Origin: Streptococcus sanguinis
Lineage (GTDB): Bacteria; Bacillota; Bacilli; Lactobacillales; Streptococcaceae
Assembly: GCF_003943735.1 (NCBI RefSeq)
Contig: NZ_RJMV01000009.1
Coordinates: 1 to 64,000, forward strand
Length of the DNA: 64,000 nucleotides
Reading direction: 5' to 3'
Positions 20,576 through 30,216 of this stretch are shown here, one piece after another; the first letter of the stretch is position 1; each line of letters opens with the position of its first letter. A program made the translations under genes and the position numbers. The notes under the pieces were generated by a model. That model was given only the letters and a program-made list of their open reading frames with translations, ran no database searches and was not told the DNA's origin.

Positions 20576-21315
20576 ACCTCAATCACCTCCGTTTTTTCTT
20601 TCAGCGCTTGAATCACTTCCGATTCATTTTGAATAGTAATAATGCTTGCTTTGGCAAGAGGAGCGACCTTGACAAAGGACGTCTGTCCTAGTTTAGAAAG
20701 ATCAGCCAAGACATAAGTCTTCTTAGCATTCTCCAAAATCGCTCTTTTGACAGCTCCTTCCTCCATATCTGGAGTGGTAAAGAAGCCATCGTCAATGCCA
20801 TTCATCCCAATAAAGGCCTTATCGAAATTCAACTGACCGATTTGATTTAGGGCAACACCGCCAATGCTGGCATCCGTTGAGCGCTTGACCTTTCCGCCGA
20901 TAATGACTGTCGGGATATTACGCTCTACCAACTTGGTCGCATGGTGAATGGAGTTAGTGACGACTGTCACTCTAGGGTCATGCAGCTCATTAACTAAAAG
21001 CTCATTGGTTGTCCCCGCATCAATAAAAATCACATCATGCTCTTGAATCAAGCTTGCTGCCATCTTGGCAATAGCTGTCTTTTCTTGAATGCTTTTGATA
21101 GATTTTTCCTGATTACTCTCCTCTTCTTGTAGAAAATGAAGGCTCTCGGCTCCACCATGAACTCGTCGCAGTTTATGCTCGCTCTCCAGTTCATCCAAAT
21201 CTCTTCTGATAGTTGATTCTGAAGTGTTTAAAGCATGTACTAGATAGTCTAAAGAGACAAATTTTTCTCTTATGACTGTCTCTAGAATAACTTGCTTTCT
21301 TTCCGACTTCAGCAT
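20572..21315 (-). CDS. fruR: DeoR-family fructose operon repressor
   Basis: 247 aa. N-terminal winged helix (ERKQVILETVIREKF ... TSESTIRRDLDELE), signature RRVHGGAE, then the DeoR sugar-phosphate sensor domain with IFIDAGTTNELLVNEL, VVTNSIHHA and GMNGIDDGFFTTPDMEEGAVKRA. In related systems FruR represses fruRKA until fructose 1-phosphate builds up; the same is inferred here from its place as first gene of the operon. Confidence 0.93.
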   Translation of the reverse strand: MLKSERKQVILETVIREKFVSLDYLVHALNTSESTIRRDLDELESEHKLRRVHGGAESLHFLQEEESNQEKSIKSIQEKTAIAKMAASLIQEHDVIFIDAGTTNELLVNELHDPRVTVVTNSIHHATKLVERNIPTVIIGGKVKRSTDASIGGVALNQIGQLNFDKAFIGMNGIDDGFFTTPDMEEGAVKRAILENAKKTYVLADLSKLGQTSFVKVAPLAKASIITIQNESEVIQALKEKTEVIEV

Positions 21316-21328
21316 AAAGCACCTCCTT

Positions 21329-21342
21329 TGAAATCGTTTACG
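21329..21342 (+). promoter_or_regulatory. cre-like site in the fru promoter region
   Basis: TGAAATCGTTTACG matches the cre consensus TGWAANCGNTNWCA except at the last base. It lies between the -10 box and the fruR ribosome site, near the transcription start, where CcpA (or FruR) binding would repress. Confidence 0.5.
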
Positions 21343-21348
21343 ATTATT

Positions 21349-21376
21349 ATTATACCTCTTTAATTTTCAATGTCAA
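21349..21376 (-). promoter_or_regulatory. fruRKA promoter
   Basis: TTGACA (21376-21371), 16-nt spacer, TATAAT (21354-21349): consensus-quality sigma-A promoter. 5' UTR about 30 nt. Confidence 0.8.
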
Positions 21377-21423
21377 GCACTTTCTATCAAAAACTTTCAT
21401 TTTCTATCTTTTTATCGAACAAA

Positions 21424-21452
21424 AAAGAGCTGGACTATATCCAACCCCTTTC
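21424..21452 (-). terminator. Intrinsic terminator after the CPBP protease gene
   Basis: Short hairpin GTTGGA / TCCAGC followed by TCTTTTTT on the minus strand, before the fruR promoter. Confidence 0.65.
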
Positions 21453-21484
21453 ATATCGTTGCATAGCTGCCAAATAAAAGGCAA

Positions 21485-22468
21485 TTAGCTATTATTAATC
21501 AAGGATACAATATAGGCTGCCATGACAGGCAGAAACGTTCCAAGAAAAGTAAACACAACCAAAACCCAGAACCAGACTGATTTAAAAGCCTGTCGGTAAG
21601 TCCCTGGGAGCGAACGATTTGTGTCAATGTATTCCTTAAATTTTGGCCATTTCAAGATTAAGAGCAAAAGAAATACTGTACTGCCAGCGATTAGTAGGCC
21701 GTAAAAAACGATGTTAACAATAGGCTCTGGAGTTTTTTTTGAAAGAAAAGCTATACCTTCTGCTATGACAAAGTTATTGAGAGCATGAAAAATGATAGAC
21801 CAGATAATCGAATACTCAAAAGCGATATAGCCAAAACCTAAACCAATCAAACTAGCAAAATAAAACTGATAAAGATTTTCATGAAAGAGACCAAACAAAA
21901 TCGCAGTCAGAAGAATGGCAAAAATCTTTCCATGCTTCTCTAACGCTCTTAATCCAGCACCTCTGAAAATAATTTCCTCCGTAACCGGAGCCATCAAGGA
22001 TGAATAAATCAACATGGTCAGTGTTTCAGAACCGCCGCCTCCTGATTCCATACTAGAAAGATCTAGATTGAAGAGTTGCATGATAGCATGCATGATCTGA
22101 TTGACAACAGCTGTAAACATTTGGGCGAATAAAAGGAAGCAAATCATATAAAAGAAAACTTTAGGAGTCATCTTCCGCCCCTTGCGACGAAGGTCGTATT
22201 TAAAGAGCTGCTTACCCCGAGACACCGTAAAAGTAAGAACACCGAGACAGGAAGCTAGAATATAGGCTCCGCCGTCCTTTTCCATGAATTTGGTAACAAT
22301 GTCTTGCGTCTTTTGAATGTCCATACCTTGTCCTGGCATGATGACAAAAAAAGCAACAAATACGTAAATGAAGACAGCAGCAAGCATAACCCATAAATAA
22401 GTGAAGCAAGTCGCTGAAAATCGTCCTAGATCTTTTTTAGGATTTAAAGGTTCGGGTATATAATACAT
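21485..22468 (-). CDS. CPBP family intramembrane glutamic endopeptidase
   Basis: 327 aa with about eight hydrophobic segments. The CPBP (CAAX protease and bacteriocin-processing, Abi) motifs are in order: APVTEEIIFRGAGL (motif 1, Glu-Glu and Arg), FGLFHENLYQF (motif 2, His) and IIFHALNNF (motif 3, His/Asn). These form the membrane-embedded active site. Family members process peptides or give self-immunity to bacteriocins, but no bacteriocin gene is near, so the substrate is unknown. GGAGA precedes the ATG. It follows the DUF1461 gene by 19 nt, likely cotranscribed. Confidence 0.88.
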   Translation of the reverse strand: MYYIPEPLNPKKDLGRFSATCFTYLWVMLAAVFIYVFVAFFVIMPGQGMDIQKTQDIVTKFMEKDGGAYILASCLGVLTFTVSRGKQLFKYDLRRKGRKMTPKVFFYMICFLLFAQMFTAVVNQIMHAIMQLFNLDLSSMESGGGGSETLTMLIYSSLMAPVTEEIIFRGAGLRALEKHGKIFAILLTAILFGLFHENLYQFYFASLIGLGFGYIAFEYSIIWSIIFHALNNFVIAEGIAFLSKKTPEPIVNIVFYGLLIAGSTVFLLLLILKWPKFKEYIDTNRSLPGTYRQAFKSVWFWVLVVFTFLGTFLPVMAAYIVSLINNS

Positions 22469-22487
22469 AAAATCTCCTGTTTTAAGT

Positions 22488-23111
22488 TTACTCTTTACCC
22501 TTTCTGCTCAGCAAATACAAGGTCAAAAAGATTCCCTCATAAAGCAAAGCAAAAAGAATAAAGGCGTGCATGAAAAATTCTTCTGGTAGAATCCAAATGA
22601 CTGGATCATTGGCTGGGTCAAACATCCAGGTATTGTCTCCGGCAAAGAGAACTTGATGAAAGAGTGTAAAAAAACTGTTAAAGCCAATCAGAAAGGCAAG
22701 TACACCTAAGGCAAGCGGCAAAAGACTAATCACCAGAAAAGCCCGTCTATAGAGACCTAAAAATCCCTTTTTGACTACTTTTTTGATAAAGAAAATCAAA
22801 GCCGGCAAAGTAACTAGAAAAATAGCTTGCGCCAAGTGAAAAAGATACTTGACCGCCTGAAAATGATGCAGACCTGCTGCTGACGAACGAAAATCCGTCA
22901 TCGCCAGTTTCTGACTAAAAGGATTGGTCAGGTAATTCATCAAAATATTAAAATTATACTGAATGGTCTCTGCTTTCAAATACACCTTATCCGGCAAGTT
23001 GAAATAAGAAATCTCCATCGGGTATAAGAGCCAAGCCAGATAAATGGTTAACAAGATAGCTACTGCCAACAAGCACAAGATGCTGGCTGAAAATCTTAAC
23101 TTATCACGCAT
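22488..23111 (-). CDS. DUF1461 (TIGR01906) integral membrane protein
   Basis: 207 aa with four or five membrane segments. Pattern fits DUF1461: a first TM ending in [11 protein letters not shown], an extracytoplasmic loop with [23 protein letters not shown], and a final TM. Some members of this fold (Lit in enterococci and listeria) are lipoprotein N-acyl transferases, but that cannot be assigned here without comparison. It overlaps the HAD gene stop by 8 nt and precedes the CPBP protease. Confidence 0.78.
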   Translation of the reverse strand: MRDKLRFSASILCLLAVAILLTIYLAWLLYPMEISYFNLPDKVYLKAETIQYNFNILMNYLTNPFSQKLAMTDFRSSAAGLHHFQAVKYLFHLAQAIFLVTLPALIFFIKKVVKKGFLGLYRRAFLVISLLPLALGVLAFLIGFNSFFTLFHQVLFAGDNTWMFDPANDPVIWILPEEFFMHAFILFALLYEGIFLTLYLLSRKGKE

Positions 23112-23874
23112 CGAAGTCCCACTCCGCTAGACTGGACAAGACATGCGTTGGTTGGATCGGCAGATTGGGCACCTCTTCTGGCAGGGTAAAACCTGTCGTA
23201 ACCAAGAGGGTCGGAATGCCGTTATCAATTCCCGCTCGAATATCTGTCAGATAGTTATCACCCACCATGATCACTTCTTCACGCGCCAACCCTAGATGCT
23301 CTATGGCTTTTTCCATGATGATAGCATTAGGCTTGCCGATAAAGGTCGGCTCAACCCGAGTGGCTGCTTCCAAGAGGGCATTGATAGCACCTGCTCCTGG
23401 CTGCAGACCTCGTTCCGTCGGAATATTGAGATCAGGATTGGTCCCGATAAAATGAGCACCCTTTTGAATAGCCAGCGTCGCTATTGTCAGCTTCTCATAG
23501 TCCACTTCCCAGTCCAGACCTACTACCACATAGTCAGGATTTTCTGTGTCTTCTATATATCCAGCTTCTTCAATGGCATGTTTAAGCCCGACATCTCCGA
23601 TAACGTAGACTTTCTTGCCCAGTTTTTTCTCCTGCATATAGTCAATGGTAGCTAAAGTAGCTGTGTAAATAGTCTCTAGTGGCGTCTCAATATTGAAATT
23701 TTCAGCCAGCATGGTCTGCACTGCTTCTGGCGTGCGAGTGGTATTATTGGTCACGAAAAGATAGGGAATCTTGCGCTTCTGCAGCTCATGCACAAAGGCT
23801 TCACCAGCTGGAATCCGGCTCTTGCCCTTGTAAATCGTCCCGTCTAAATCAATCAAATATCCTTTATAAGTCAT
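23104..23874 (-). CDS. HAD-superfamily phosphatase, TIGR01457/NagD type
   Basis: 256 aa. HAD motif I is [11 protein letters not shown] (nucleophile Asp near residue 9), motif [12 protein letters not shown], motif III lysine in [10 protein letters not shown] and motif [17 protein letters not shown] type IIA cap domain lies between motifs II and III, as in NagD and p-nitrophenyl phosphatases. Likely a sugar-phosphate or nucleotide phosphatase; substrate unknown. Same order with the thioesterase and HemW genes is common in streptococci. Confidence 0.88.
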   Translation of the reverse strand: MTYKGYLIDLDGTIYKGKSRIPAGEAFVHELQKRKIPYLFVTNNTTRTPEAVQTMLAENFNIETPLETIYTATLATIDYMQEKKLGKKVYVIGDVGLKHAIEEAGYIEDTENPDYVVVGLDWEVDYEKLTIATLAIQKGAHFIGTNPDLNIPTERGLQPGAGAINALLEAATRVEPTFIGKPNAIIMEKAIEHLGLAREEVIMVGDNYLTDIRAGIDNGIPTLLVTTGFTLPEEVPNLPIQPTHVLSSLAEWDFDA

Positions 23875-23885
23875 TTCTACTCTTC

Positions 23886-24626
23886 CTAATTCTCTTGTTT
23901 AAACTCTTGCCAGGTCACTAAAGCCTGGGCATTGACTTCACCATCACTAGAAATCTGGTGATTGCTCTGCAGACCTTCTAGGTCATAGCTAGAAGCAATC
24001 ATGCCGCCCGGTCGAACTTCCTTGACATACTTAAGATGGACTTTCTTGGGAATGTGCTGGGTGAGGAAGTCTGCACCCATGACCTCAAAGATCCAGTCCA
24101 GATACTTGCTATTATTGACATGGCCGTTCATATCCAAGTCGTAAAAGCGCACATGGTAGTCCTTGCTGACAGGATTTTCCAAGTCTGGATACTTAGGACC
24201 GCGCAGTAATTTCTTGGAAAAATCAGACTGATAAGGAGCGACAATCTCAGGTTCAACTGCATGAACCTTGCGACTATCCCGATCCATAAGGACAAAGGTT
24301 GCCATCATCTGGATAATGGCTTCACCCGATTCATCAAAAATCGTGAAGCGACGGTAGCAAAAGAGCCGATTGTAGGTCAAAGCTTCTGTCTCAATGGTAA
24401 TCTCCTCTGCAAAGCGAGGAAGTCTTGTCACATCAATATCATAGTCCGTGATAATCCAAACCAGATTGTACTGTTCCAGCATATCCTTGTCACTGACGTC
24501 AAGCTCAATCGACTGCATCCCCGATACCTGCAAGGATAGCAGGAGGACATCCGGCAATTTGATATGGCCATTCATATCTGCCATATCAAAAGGAATTTTC
24601 ATTTTCATTTGATAAGTTAAGCCCAT
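23886..24626 (-). CDS. Acyl-ACP thioesterase
   Basis: 246 aa double hotdog protein of the FatA/acyl-ACP thioesterase family (PF01643), releasing free fatty acids from acyl carrier protein. First hotdog begins [20 protein letters not shown]; the second has the active-site-type stretch [21 protein letters not shown] with the conserved Asn-His. Length is normal for bacterial members. ATG follows the hemW stop by 3 nt, so translation is coupled. Confidence 0.87.
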   Translation of the reverse strand: MGLTYQMKMKIPFDMADMNGHIKLPDVLLLSLQVSGMQSIELDVSDKDMLEQYNLVWIITDYDIDVTRLPRFAEEITIETEALTYNRLFCYRRFTIFDESGEAIIQMMATFVLMDRDSRKVHAVEPEIVAPYQSDFSKKLLRGPKYPDLENPVSKDYHVRFYDLDMNGHVNNSKYLDWIFEVMGADFLTQHIPKKVHLKYVKEVRPGGMIASSYDLEGLQSNHQISSDGEVNAQALVTWQEFKQEN

Positions 24627-24629
24627 GAT

Positions 24630-25760
24630 TTACTCCAATATAAATTTCTCAGCAACCGTATCGCCCAAAAAGAGGCCTTGTTTAGTCATGCGCACGATGT
24701 CTCTGTCCGGCACTAACAAGCCCTGCTGAGTCAGTTCAGACACAACAGCTCCGTACTGGTCTTCAAAGGAAATACCGAATTTTTCCTCAAAACGTTTTTT
24801 TGACACGCCTGATTTCTTGCGCAGTCCTAGAAACATCTCTTCTTCCATTTTTTCTTTCAGCGTCAGCATTTCTTCCTGCACACGGGCATTGCCCGCTTCC
24901 ACCGCCTGCAGATAATGGCGAATGGGCCCGTGGTTTTTATAGCGAACACCATTGACATAGCCAGACGCTCCCGCTCCAATACCATAATACTCCGCATTGT
25001 CCCAGTACATGAGATTGTGGCGGCTCTCAAAGCCTGGCTTGGAAAAGTTTGAAATCTCATAATGCTCAAAGCCGGCCTTTTCCAGCTCAGCTATAATGTA
25101 GTCAAACATCTCCGCTTCCAAATCTTCCTTGGGCAGAGGCAGTTTCCCTCGCCGCATCCGATTCATGAAGACCGTATGATTTTCCAAAATCAAGCTGTAC
25201 AAACTCATGTGAGGAATGTCCAGAGCAATGGCCTTGGCCACATTGGTTTTCACATCCTCCATAGTCTGCTTGGGCAGGGCATAAATCAGGTCAATCGAGA
25301 TATTATCAAAACCCGCTTTTTTGAGATTGACAATATTCTCGTAGATGTCCTTTTCCGAGTGACTGCGGCCAATTTGCTTAAGCATGCGGTCATTGAAAGT
25401 CTGTACACCAAGCGAAACCCGATTGACAGGTGAGTCTTTGAGTACAGCAATCTTCTCCTGGTCCAAATCCCCAGGATTGGCTTCAATGGTCAGCTCTTCT
25501 AGATAAGACAAGTCCAGCTTGTCTGTCAGCTTTTCAAGCAAAAAAGCCAACTGGGGTGCCGATAGAGCCGTCGGAGTTCCGCCACCGATATAGAGTGTAC
25601 GGAGATTTTTGATATCGTAAGAATCATACTCCTCAATCAAATGCTCCAGATAACTATCTACCGGCTGATTTTTAATAAAAACCTTAGAAAAATCGCAGTA
25701 ATAACAAATCTGAGTACAAAAAGGAATGTGCACATAAGCAGAAGTCGGTTTGGTTTGCAT
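24630..25760 (-). CDS. hemW: HemW, radical SAM heme chaperone-like protein
   Basis: 376 aa. The radical-SAM 4Fe-4S cysteines are C15, C19 and C22 (FCTQICYYCDF), followed by YIGGGTPTAL, TIEANPGDLD, RVSLGVQTF and the C-terminal HemN_C domain with GIGAGASGYVNGVRYKN. It lacks the extra N-terminal segment of true HemN. Streptococci have no heme pathway, and HemW proteins act in heme delivery, so coproporphyrinogen oxidase is the wrong label. First gene of a group with the thioesterase, HAD phosphatase, DUF1461 and CPBP genes. Confidence 0.9.
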   Translation of the reverse strand: MQTKPTSAYVHIPFCTQICYYCDFSKVFIKNQPVDSYLEHLIEEYDSYDIKNLRTLYIGGGTPTALSAPQLAFLLEKLTDKLDLSYLEELTIEANPGDLDQEKIAVLKDSPVNRVSLGVQTFNDRMLKQIGRSHSEKDIYENIVNLKKAGFDNISIDLIYALPKQTMEDVKTNVAKAIALDIPHMSLYSLILENHTVFMNRMRRGKLPLPKEDLEAEMFDYIIAELEKAGFEHYEISNFSKPGFESRHNLMYWDNAEYYGIGAGASGYVNGVRYKNHGPIRHYLQAVEAGNARVQEEMLTLKEKMEEEMFLGLRKKSGVSKKRFEEKFGISFEDQYGAVVSELTQQGLLVPDRDIVRMTKQGLFLGDTVAEKFILE

Positions 25761-25876
25761 AGTAAGATTATAACATAAATCACAAAGACAAGCGGGATAA
25801 ATGTTGGATTAATAAGGTTAAAATCATAATCGCCAAATCCCTGCTTCAAGCTTTAAACACTTTTATTAAGCAAGTA

Positions 25877-26839
25877 TTATTCAGTAATTTTCGATATGAG
25901 AAAATTAATCATTGCTTCTTCTTTGTTGAATTTTTCTTTTTGATACTTGATTAAGCCTGCTTCTTTCAGATTTTCATTCAGATAATACAAATGAATATCT
26001 AAAAATCTCTGCAAGGCATAACGAAAACAAACAGTTTTATCGATTGGTCTGGAATAATATTTTAAAAAATGATCTAGCATTTCTTCATATCTTGACCTTT
26101 CAACTTTCTGCAGGATTCCCCAAAACAAGGTTCCAATATCCTCTTCAGGCAATGAATATCTGCAATCTCCAAAATCCAATATGGCTACTTCCTTTTCGCA
26201 AAGCAGCAAATTTTCATTATGTAAGTCGTTATGAATAAAAATATTCCGCCTCTCAGATTTCATTGACTTCAAAATTTCTGTGTTCTCTTGAAATATTTTC
26301 CACAATGCCTGATAGCCTGGAATGATTCTTTCAAGCTGAGGATTGTAAGAAAAAGCTCTGAAATGCAAAGAAGAAATCAAGTCGTCATAAAAGGGGACTC
26401 TTTCAAATGTCATCAAATATCTCTGAGAAAAATCATGTATATTTGCTAAGTTTCGAGCAAGTTCTGACAGATTAGAGGAAGAGAAAGTCATTCGTTCACC
26501 TATTAAATAAGGGGATTTTAGAAAAAAGAGACTGCCATCCTTCACATCCAGCCGATGAATGAACTTCCCATCTGGAAAAGACAGATACCGAAGCGCATTT
26601 AACTTGTTCTCGTACAAAGTATTGACAAAATACACTTCTCTTTCTAGATACGGAAAGGCTTGCGAAAAAATTGGCGAACTTTTGGCCAAATAAAGCACAC
26701 GAATCACCAACTGGCCGCCAATCAAATAATTTAGATTTTCACTACCTTTTGAAAGTTGAGAAATCTGACAATCATGACCATACCATTTATGAAGATTATT
26801 CAAGATAAGATTTTCATCTGTAAATTGTTGAAAGAACAT
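25877..26839 (-). CDS. Aminoglycoside phosphotransferase-fold kinase
   Basis: 320 aa with the APH/choline-kinase fold. The catalytic loop is FIHNDLHNENLL (Asp as base, near residue 208) and the metal-binding motif is AILDFGDCRY (near 225). N-lobe begins near LSKGSENLNYLIGGQLVIRVL. Substrate is unknown; sugar, choline or a metabolite kinase is as likely as a resistance enzyme, and nothing nearby suggests antibiotic resistance. It ends close to hemW and stands alone. Confidence 0.82.
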   Translation of the reverse strand: MFFQQFTDENLILNNLHKWYGHDCQISQLSKGSENLNYLIGGQLVIRVLYLAKSSPIFSQAFPYLEREVYFVNTLYENKLNALRYLSFPDGKFIHRLDVKDGSLFFLKSPYLIGERMTFSSSNLSELARNLANIHDFSQRYLMTFERVPFYDDLISSLHFRAFSYNPQLERIIPGYQALWKIFQENTEILKSMKSERRNIFIHNDLHNENLLLCEKEVAILDFGDCRYSLPEEDIGTLFWGILQKVERSRYEEMLDHFLKYYSRPIDKTVCFRYALQRFLDIHLYYLNENLKEAGLIKYQKEKFNKEEAMINFLISKITE

Positions 26840-26873
26840 AATTCCCCCTCTGATTTGACTACCAACCTATACA

Positions 26874-26902
26874 AAATCTACCAGCTTAAAACTGGTAGAT
26901 TT
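26874..26902 (-). terminator. Intrinsic terminator after proC
   Basis: 11-bp perfect arms AAATCTACCAG / CTGGTAGATTT (26874-26884 / 26892-26902), just past the proC stop, ending the proBAC operon. Confidence 0.75.
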
Positions 26903-26904
26903 CT

Positions 26905-27708
26905 TTATTTCCCCAACTCCTGCGTCCTCTTGTAGGCAGCTTGAACGGCATCCATGACTGTTCCTCGAAAGGCATTTTCTTCCAGACTGGCCACCCCAGC
27001 AATGGTCGAACCAGCCGGACTGCAGACCTGGTCTTTGAGTTGAGCAGGATGTTGCCCACTGACCTGACTTAGCTTAGCAGCTCCTAAAAGTGTCTGATTG
27101 GCCAGCTGCAGGGATATATCGCGACTGAGTCCTGCTCGGACACCAGCGTCCGCTAAGGCCTCTATAAAGAGATAGACGAAAGCTGGTCCACAGCCAGCAA
27201 GAGCTGTCGCCGCATCCAGCTGCTTTTCCTCTAGTTTGACCAAAAGACCAGCCGAAGACAGAAGTTCCCGCAACAAATCTTCATCCGTTGGGTTTGCCTG
27301 CTGGGATAAGGCATAGGTAATAACGCCCTCACCTACGGCTACTGGAGTATTAGGCATCATCCGAATCCAACGATGGTGGCTAGATGTCAATTTTTCTAAT
27401 AGCTCCAAGGTCAGACCAGCAGCCATTGAAACCAGCAAAAGAGACTCTCGTTTTTCTAGAACTTCCTGATATTCAGTCAGCAAGTCAGCAAATTGAGCTG
27501 GTTTGATTCCCAGAAAAATCACTTCTGCCTGAGCAAAAACTTCTTTATTACTGACCGGATGCCCACCAAGTTCTTCAGCAATCTTTTCAGCCTTGTCACG
27601 ACTGCGATTAGCCAGGAGTAATTTGCTTCTAAATCTTTCATCTTGGGCAACTAGACGAGCGAGACTGCCGCCCATATTTCCCAGACCGATAAATCCAATT
27701 TTCATCAT
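26905..27708 (-). CDS. proC: Pyrroline-5-carboxylate reductase
   Basis: 267 aa. Last step of proline synthesis: NAD(P)H reduction of pyrroline-5-carboxylate. N-terminal Rossmann motif GFIGLGNMGGSLA, the central MPNTPVAVGEGV, and the C-terminal signature with VCSPAGSTIAGVASLEENAFRG (shown in part) are diagnostic. ATG overlaps the proA stop. Third gene of proB-proA-proC. Confidence 0.96.
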   Translation of the reverse strand: MMKIGFIGLGNMGGSLARLVAQDERFRSKLLLANRSRDKAEKIAEELGGHPVSNKEVFAQAEVIFLGIKPAQFADLLTEYQEVLEKRESLLLVSMAAGLTLELLEKLTSSHHRWIRMMPNTPVAVGEGVITYALSQQANPTDEDLLRELLSSAGLLVKLEEKQLDAATALAGCGPAFVYLFIEALADAGVRAGLSRDISLQLANQTLLGAAKLSQVSGQHPAQLKDQVCSPAGSTIAGVASLEENAFRGTVMDAVQAAYKRTQELGK

Positions 27709-28970
27709 TATTTCCTCACTTGACCAGTCCCTTGGATGACGTACTTATAGGTGGTCAGCTCTTTCAGCCCCATAGGACCTCTGGCATGCAGTTTTTGAGT
27801 AGAAATCCCCATTTCGCAGCCAAGGCCAAATTGACCGCCATCTGTAAAGCGGGTTGAAGCATTAACATAAACTGCTGCGCTATCCACCTGCTCTGTGAAG
27901 TAAGCTGCCGCTGCATCGTTCTCCGTCACAATGGCGTCCGAGTGATGAGTGCTGTGAGCTTCAATATGATCCACCGCTTCTTCCAGCGAGGAAACCAGCT
28001 TGACCGCTAAGATATAGTCCAAAAATTCGGTATCAAAATCTTCTGGTTTAGCTTGCGAGCCCGAGATATACTGAGCTGCTTTCTCATCCAAACGCAATTC
28101 AACAGGATTTTCTTGCGCAGCATCACGATCTGTCACCAGCATCTTCTGCAAAAGTGGTAAAAATTCAGCTGCAATCTCTTCATGAACCAGCAGTACCTCC
28201 ATGGCATTGCAGACAGAAGGGCGACTGGTCTTGGCATTCTCAATAATGGCCAAAGCCTTGTCTTGATCAGCATCCTTATCTACATAGACATGGACAATTC
28301 CAGTACCTGTCTCGATAACAGGCACAGTCGCATTTTCCACGACCGCCTGAATCAGTCCAGCACCTCCGCGAGGAATGAGCAAATCCAGATAACCCTTGGC
28401 CTTCATCATGGCCTGGGCGGAAGCTCGACTGGTATCAGAAACCAACTGGATACAATCCGGTGAAATCTTTGTCTGACCCAAACCTTCTTTCAAAGCTGTG
28501 ACAATAGCTAGCGCTGTCTGATAAGCATCCTTACCACTTCTGAGAACGACTGCACTACCACTCTTTAGAGCCAGAGCTGCTGCGTCAGAGGTGACGTTAG
28601 GCCGGCTTTCGTAGATAATCCCAATCACGCCCATAGCCACCTGCTTTTTACTGATGACAAGGCCGTTATCAAGCTCGGTCCTTTCCAAGACTTGCCCTAC
28701 AGGATCCTCCAAGTCAATCAACTGGCGAATGTCCTCTGCCATGGCAGCAATCCGCTCCTCATCCAGATAGAGGCGGTCCAGCATCACATCTGAAATCCTA
28801 CCTTTAGCCGTGGTCATATCCAATTCATTGGCTGCTAAAATATCCGCACGAGAAAGCCAGAGCTGCTTTGCCATTTCTTCCAAAGCATGGTTTTTCTCAG
28901 CCGTTGTGGCCGTATTGATCGTCTTCTTGACTTTCTGAACCTTTTCAAAAATCGCTTGTGTTGAGGTCAT
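27708..28970 (-). CDS. proA: Glutamate-5-semialdehyde dehydrogenase
   Basis: 420 aa. Reduces gamma-glutamyl phosphate to the semialdehyde using NADPH. Shows the conserved [48 protein letters not shown] and the catalytic cysteine in [15 protein letters not shown]. Length is standard (about 415-420). Lies 21 nt after proB and runs into proC. Confidence 0.96.
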   Translation of the reverse strand: MTSTQAIFEKVQKVKKTINTATTAEKNHALEEMAKQLWLSRADILAANELDMTTAKGRISDVMLDRLYLDEERIAAMAEDIRQLIDLEDPVGQVLERTELDNGLVISKKQVAMGVIGIIYESRPNVTSDAAALALKSGSAVVLRSGKDAYQTALAIVTALKEGLGQTKISPDCIQLVSDTSRASAQAMMKAKGYLDLLIPRGGAGLIQAVVENATVPVIETGTGIVHVYVDKDADQDKALAIIENAKTSRPSVCNAMEVLLVHEEIAAEFLPLLQKMLVTDRDAAQENPVELRLDEKAAQYISGSQAKPEDFDTEFLDYILAVKLVSSLEEAVDHIEAHSTHHSDAIVTENDAAAAYFTEQVDSAAVYVNASTRFTDGGQFGLGCEMGISTQKLHARGPMGLKELTTYKYVIQGTGQVRK

Positions 28971-28991
28971 GGCCTCTCCTTTCCTCGTCTT

Positions 28992-30101
28992 CTAAAATTC
29001 TGCAAATAAATCATTCAACTCCGGTGTCAGAGAAATCCAGTCATCCCGATGAATGACGACACCTTTAGGCTTATTGGACTTGAGCATATCTTTAAGAGCT
29101 GACTTGCCAAAACGCACGCGCCCTTTACCAAGAATAGCTCCGCTGCCTTCCTCGTAGACGGTCACCGTATCCTGATAGGCAAAGTTCCCCGATACAGATA
29201 CAAGTCCGGATACCAACAAACTTTTTCCATTATTTCTGAGAGCGTCGGCTGCTCCTTGGTCTACATAGATTTCTCCTTGACTTTTAGCATAGAAAGCCAG
29301 CCATTGCTTCTGCGTTTTTAGACCTTTTTCCTGAGCCAAAAAGAGACTGCCATCCTTGGTTTCCTCCGCAGCTTCCAGCAGAGCATCCGTCTTGAGCGAA
29401 GAGCAGATATAGACCGGAACACCAGACATGGTTGCCAACGTTGCAGCTTTGATCTTTGTCAGCATGCCGCCAGTTCCGTTGCTCGTTCCTGCACCGCCTG
29501 CCATATCAATCAGCTCAGAGCTAATCTTCTCAATCTTTTCAAGCCGGAGAGCATCTGGATCGGTAGAGGGATTGGCTGTGTAAAGGCCATCTACATCTGT
29601 CAGAAGCACCAAGAGGTCTGCCTGAACCATAGCCGCTACTTGAGCACTAAGTGTATCATTATCCCCGACCTTGAGCTCCTCGATGGCCACTGTGTCATTT
29701 TCATTGATGATAGGAATAGCTCCGCGATTCAGCAAGACAGACAAAGCCTGATGGGCGTTCTTGTACCGCCGCTTGTCTGCAAAATCATCCTGAGTCAAAA
29801 GAATCTGAGCAGAAATGATTTGCTTCAAAAGAAGATTGGTTGTATATTCCTCCAAAAGCAAACCCTGTCCAACCGCAGCTGAAGCCTGCTTATCAGCCAC
29901 CTTGGTCGGTCGCTTTTTAAAGCCCAGAGAAGAAAAACCTGCCGCAATAGCTCCTGATGAGACCAAGATTAACTCATGTCCCGCCTCATGCAAGAGAGCC
30001 AACTGCCGAGTAATTTCCTTTACCTTGGCGCGTGACAGACTGCCATCTGCGTTTGTCAACGATGAAGTACCCACCTTAAATACGATTCGCTTTGCTTTCA
30101 T
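28992..30101 (-). CDS. proB: Glutamate 5-kinase
   Basis: 369 aa from the ATG of [16 protein letters not shown], with AAGG 8 nt upstream; a GTG five codons earlier has no ribosome site. Commits glutamate to proline and is the usual point of feedback by proline. Amino acid kinase domain: [31 protein letters not shown] and [14 protein letters not shown]-terminal PUA domain (about 275-369, with [18 protein letters not shown]) is present, so it is the long form. An extended -10 (TGGTATAAT, TATAAT at 30136-30131) lies directly behind the rluD terminator. Confidence 0.95.
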   Translation of the reverse strand: MKAKRIVFKVGTSSLTNADGSLSRAKVKEITRQLALLHEAGHELILVSSGAIAAGFSSLGFKKRPTKVADKQASAAVGQGLLLEEYTTNLLLKQIISAQILLTQDDFADKRRYKNAHQALSVLLNRGAIPIINENDTVAIEELKVGDNDTLSAQVAAMVQADLLVLLTDVDGLYTANPSTDPDALRLEKIEKISSELIDMAGGAGTSNGTGGMLTKIKAATLATMSGVPVYICSSLKTDALLEAAEETKDGSLFLAQEKGLKTQKQWLAFYAKSQGEIYVDQGAADALRNNGKSLLVSGLVSVSGNFAYQDTVTVYEEGSGAILGKGRVRFGKSALKDMLKSNKPKGVVIHRDDWISLTPELNDLFAEF

Positions 30102-30151
30102 TTCCTTTTCCTTCACTGCTAGATTGTCTTATTATACCATGATTTACGGAA

Positions 30152-30179
30152 AATAAAAACGACCGCAATTGAAGCGATC
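30152..30179 (-). terminator. Intrinsic terminator after rluD
   Basis: Hairpin GATCGC / GCGGTC (30179-30174 / 30166-30161) followed by GTTTTTATTTT on the minus strand. Confidence 0.7.
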
Positions 30180-30216
30180 AAAGGAAAATTTGTATTTTAA
30201 TAATGAATAAACCTAC

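Noticed and set aside
21485..22468. Bacteriocin immunity gene of a bacteriocin cluster
   Set aside because: The CPBP motifs are present, but no precursor peptide, transporter or regulator is near.
24630..25760. Oxygen-independent coproporphyrinogen III oxidase (HemN)
   Set aside because: It lacks the HemN N-terminal segment, and the genus has no heme pathway, so HemW is the better call.
25877..26839. Acquired aminoglycoside resistance gene
   Set aside because: Only the general APH kinase fold is visible; no mobile element, and composition is like its neighbours.
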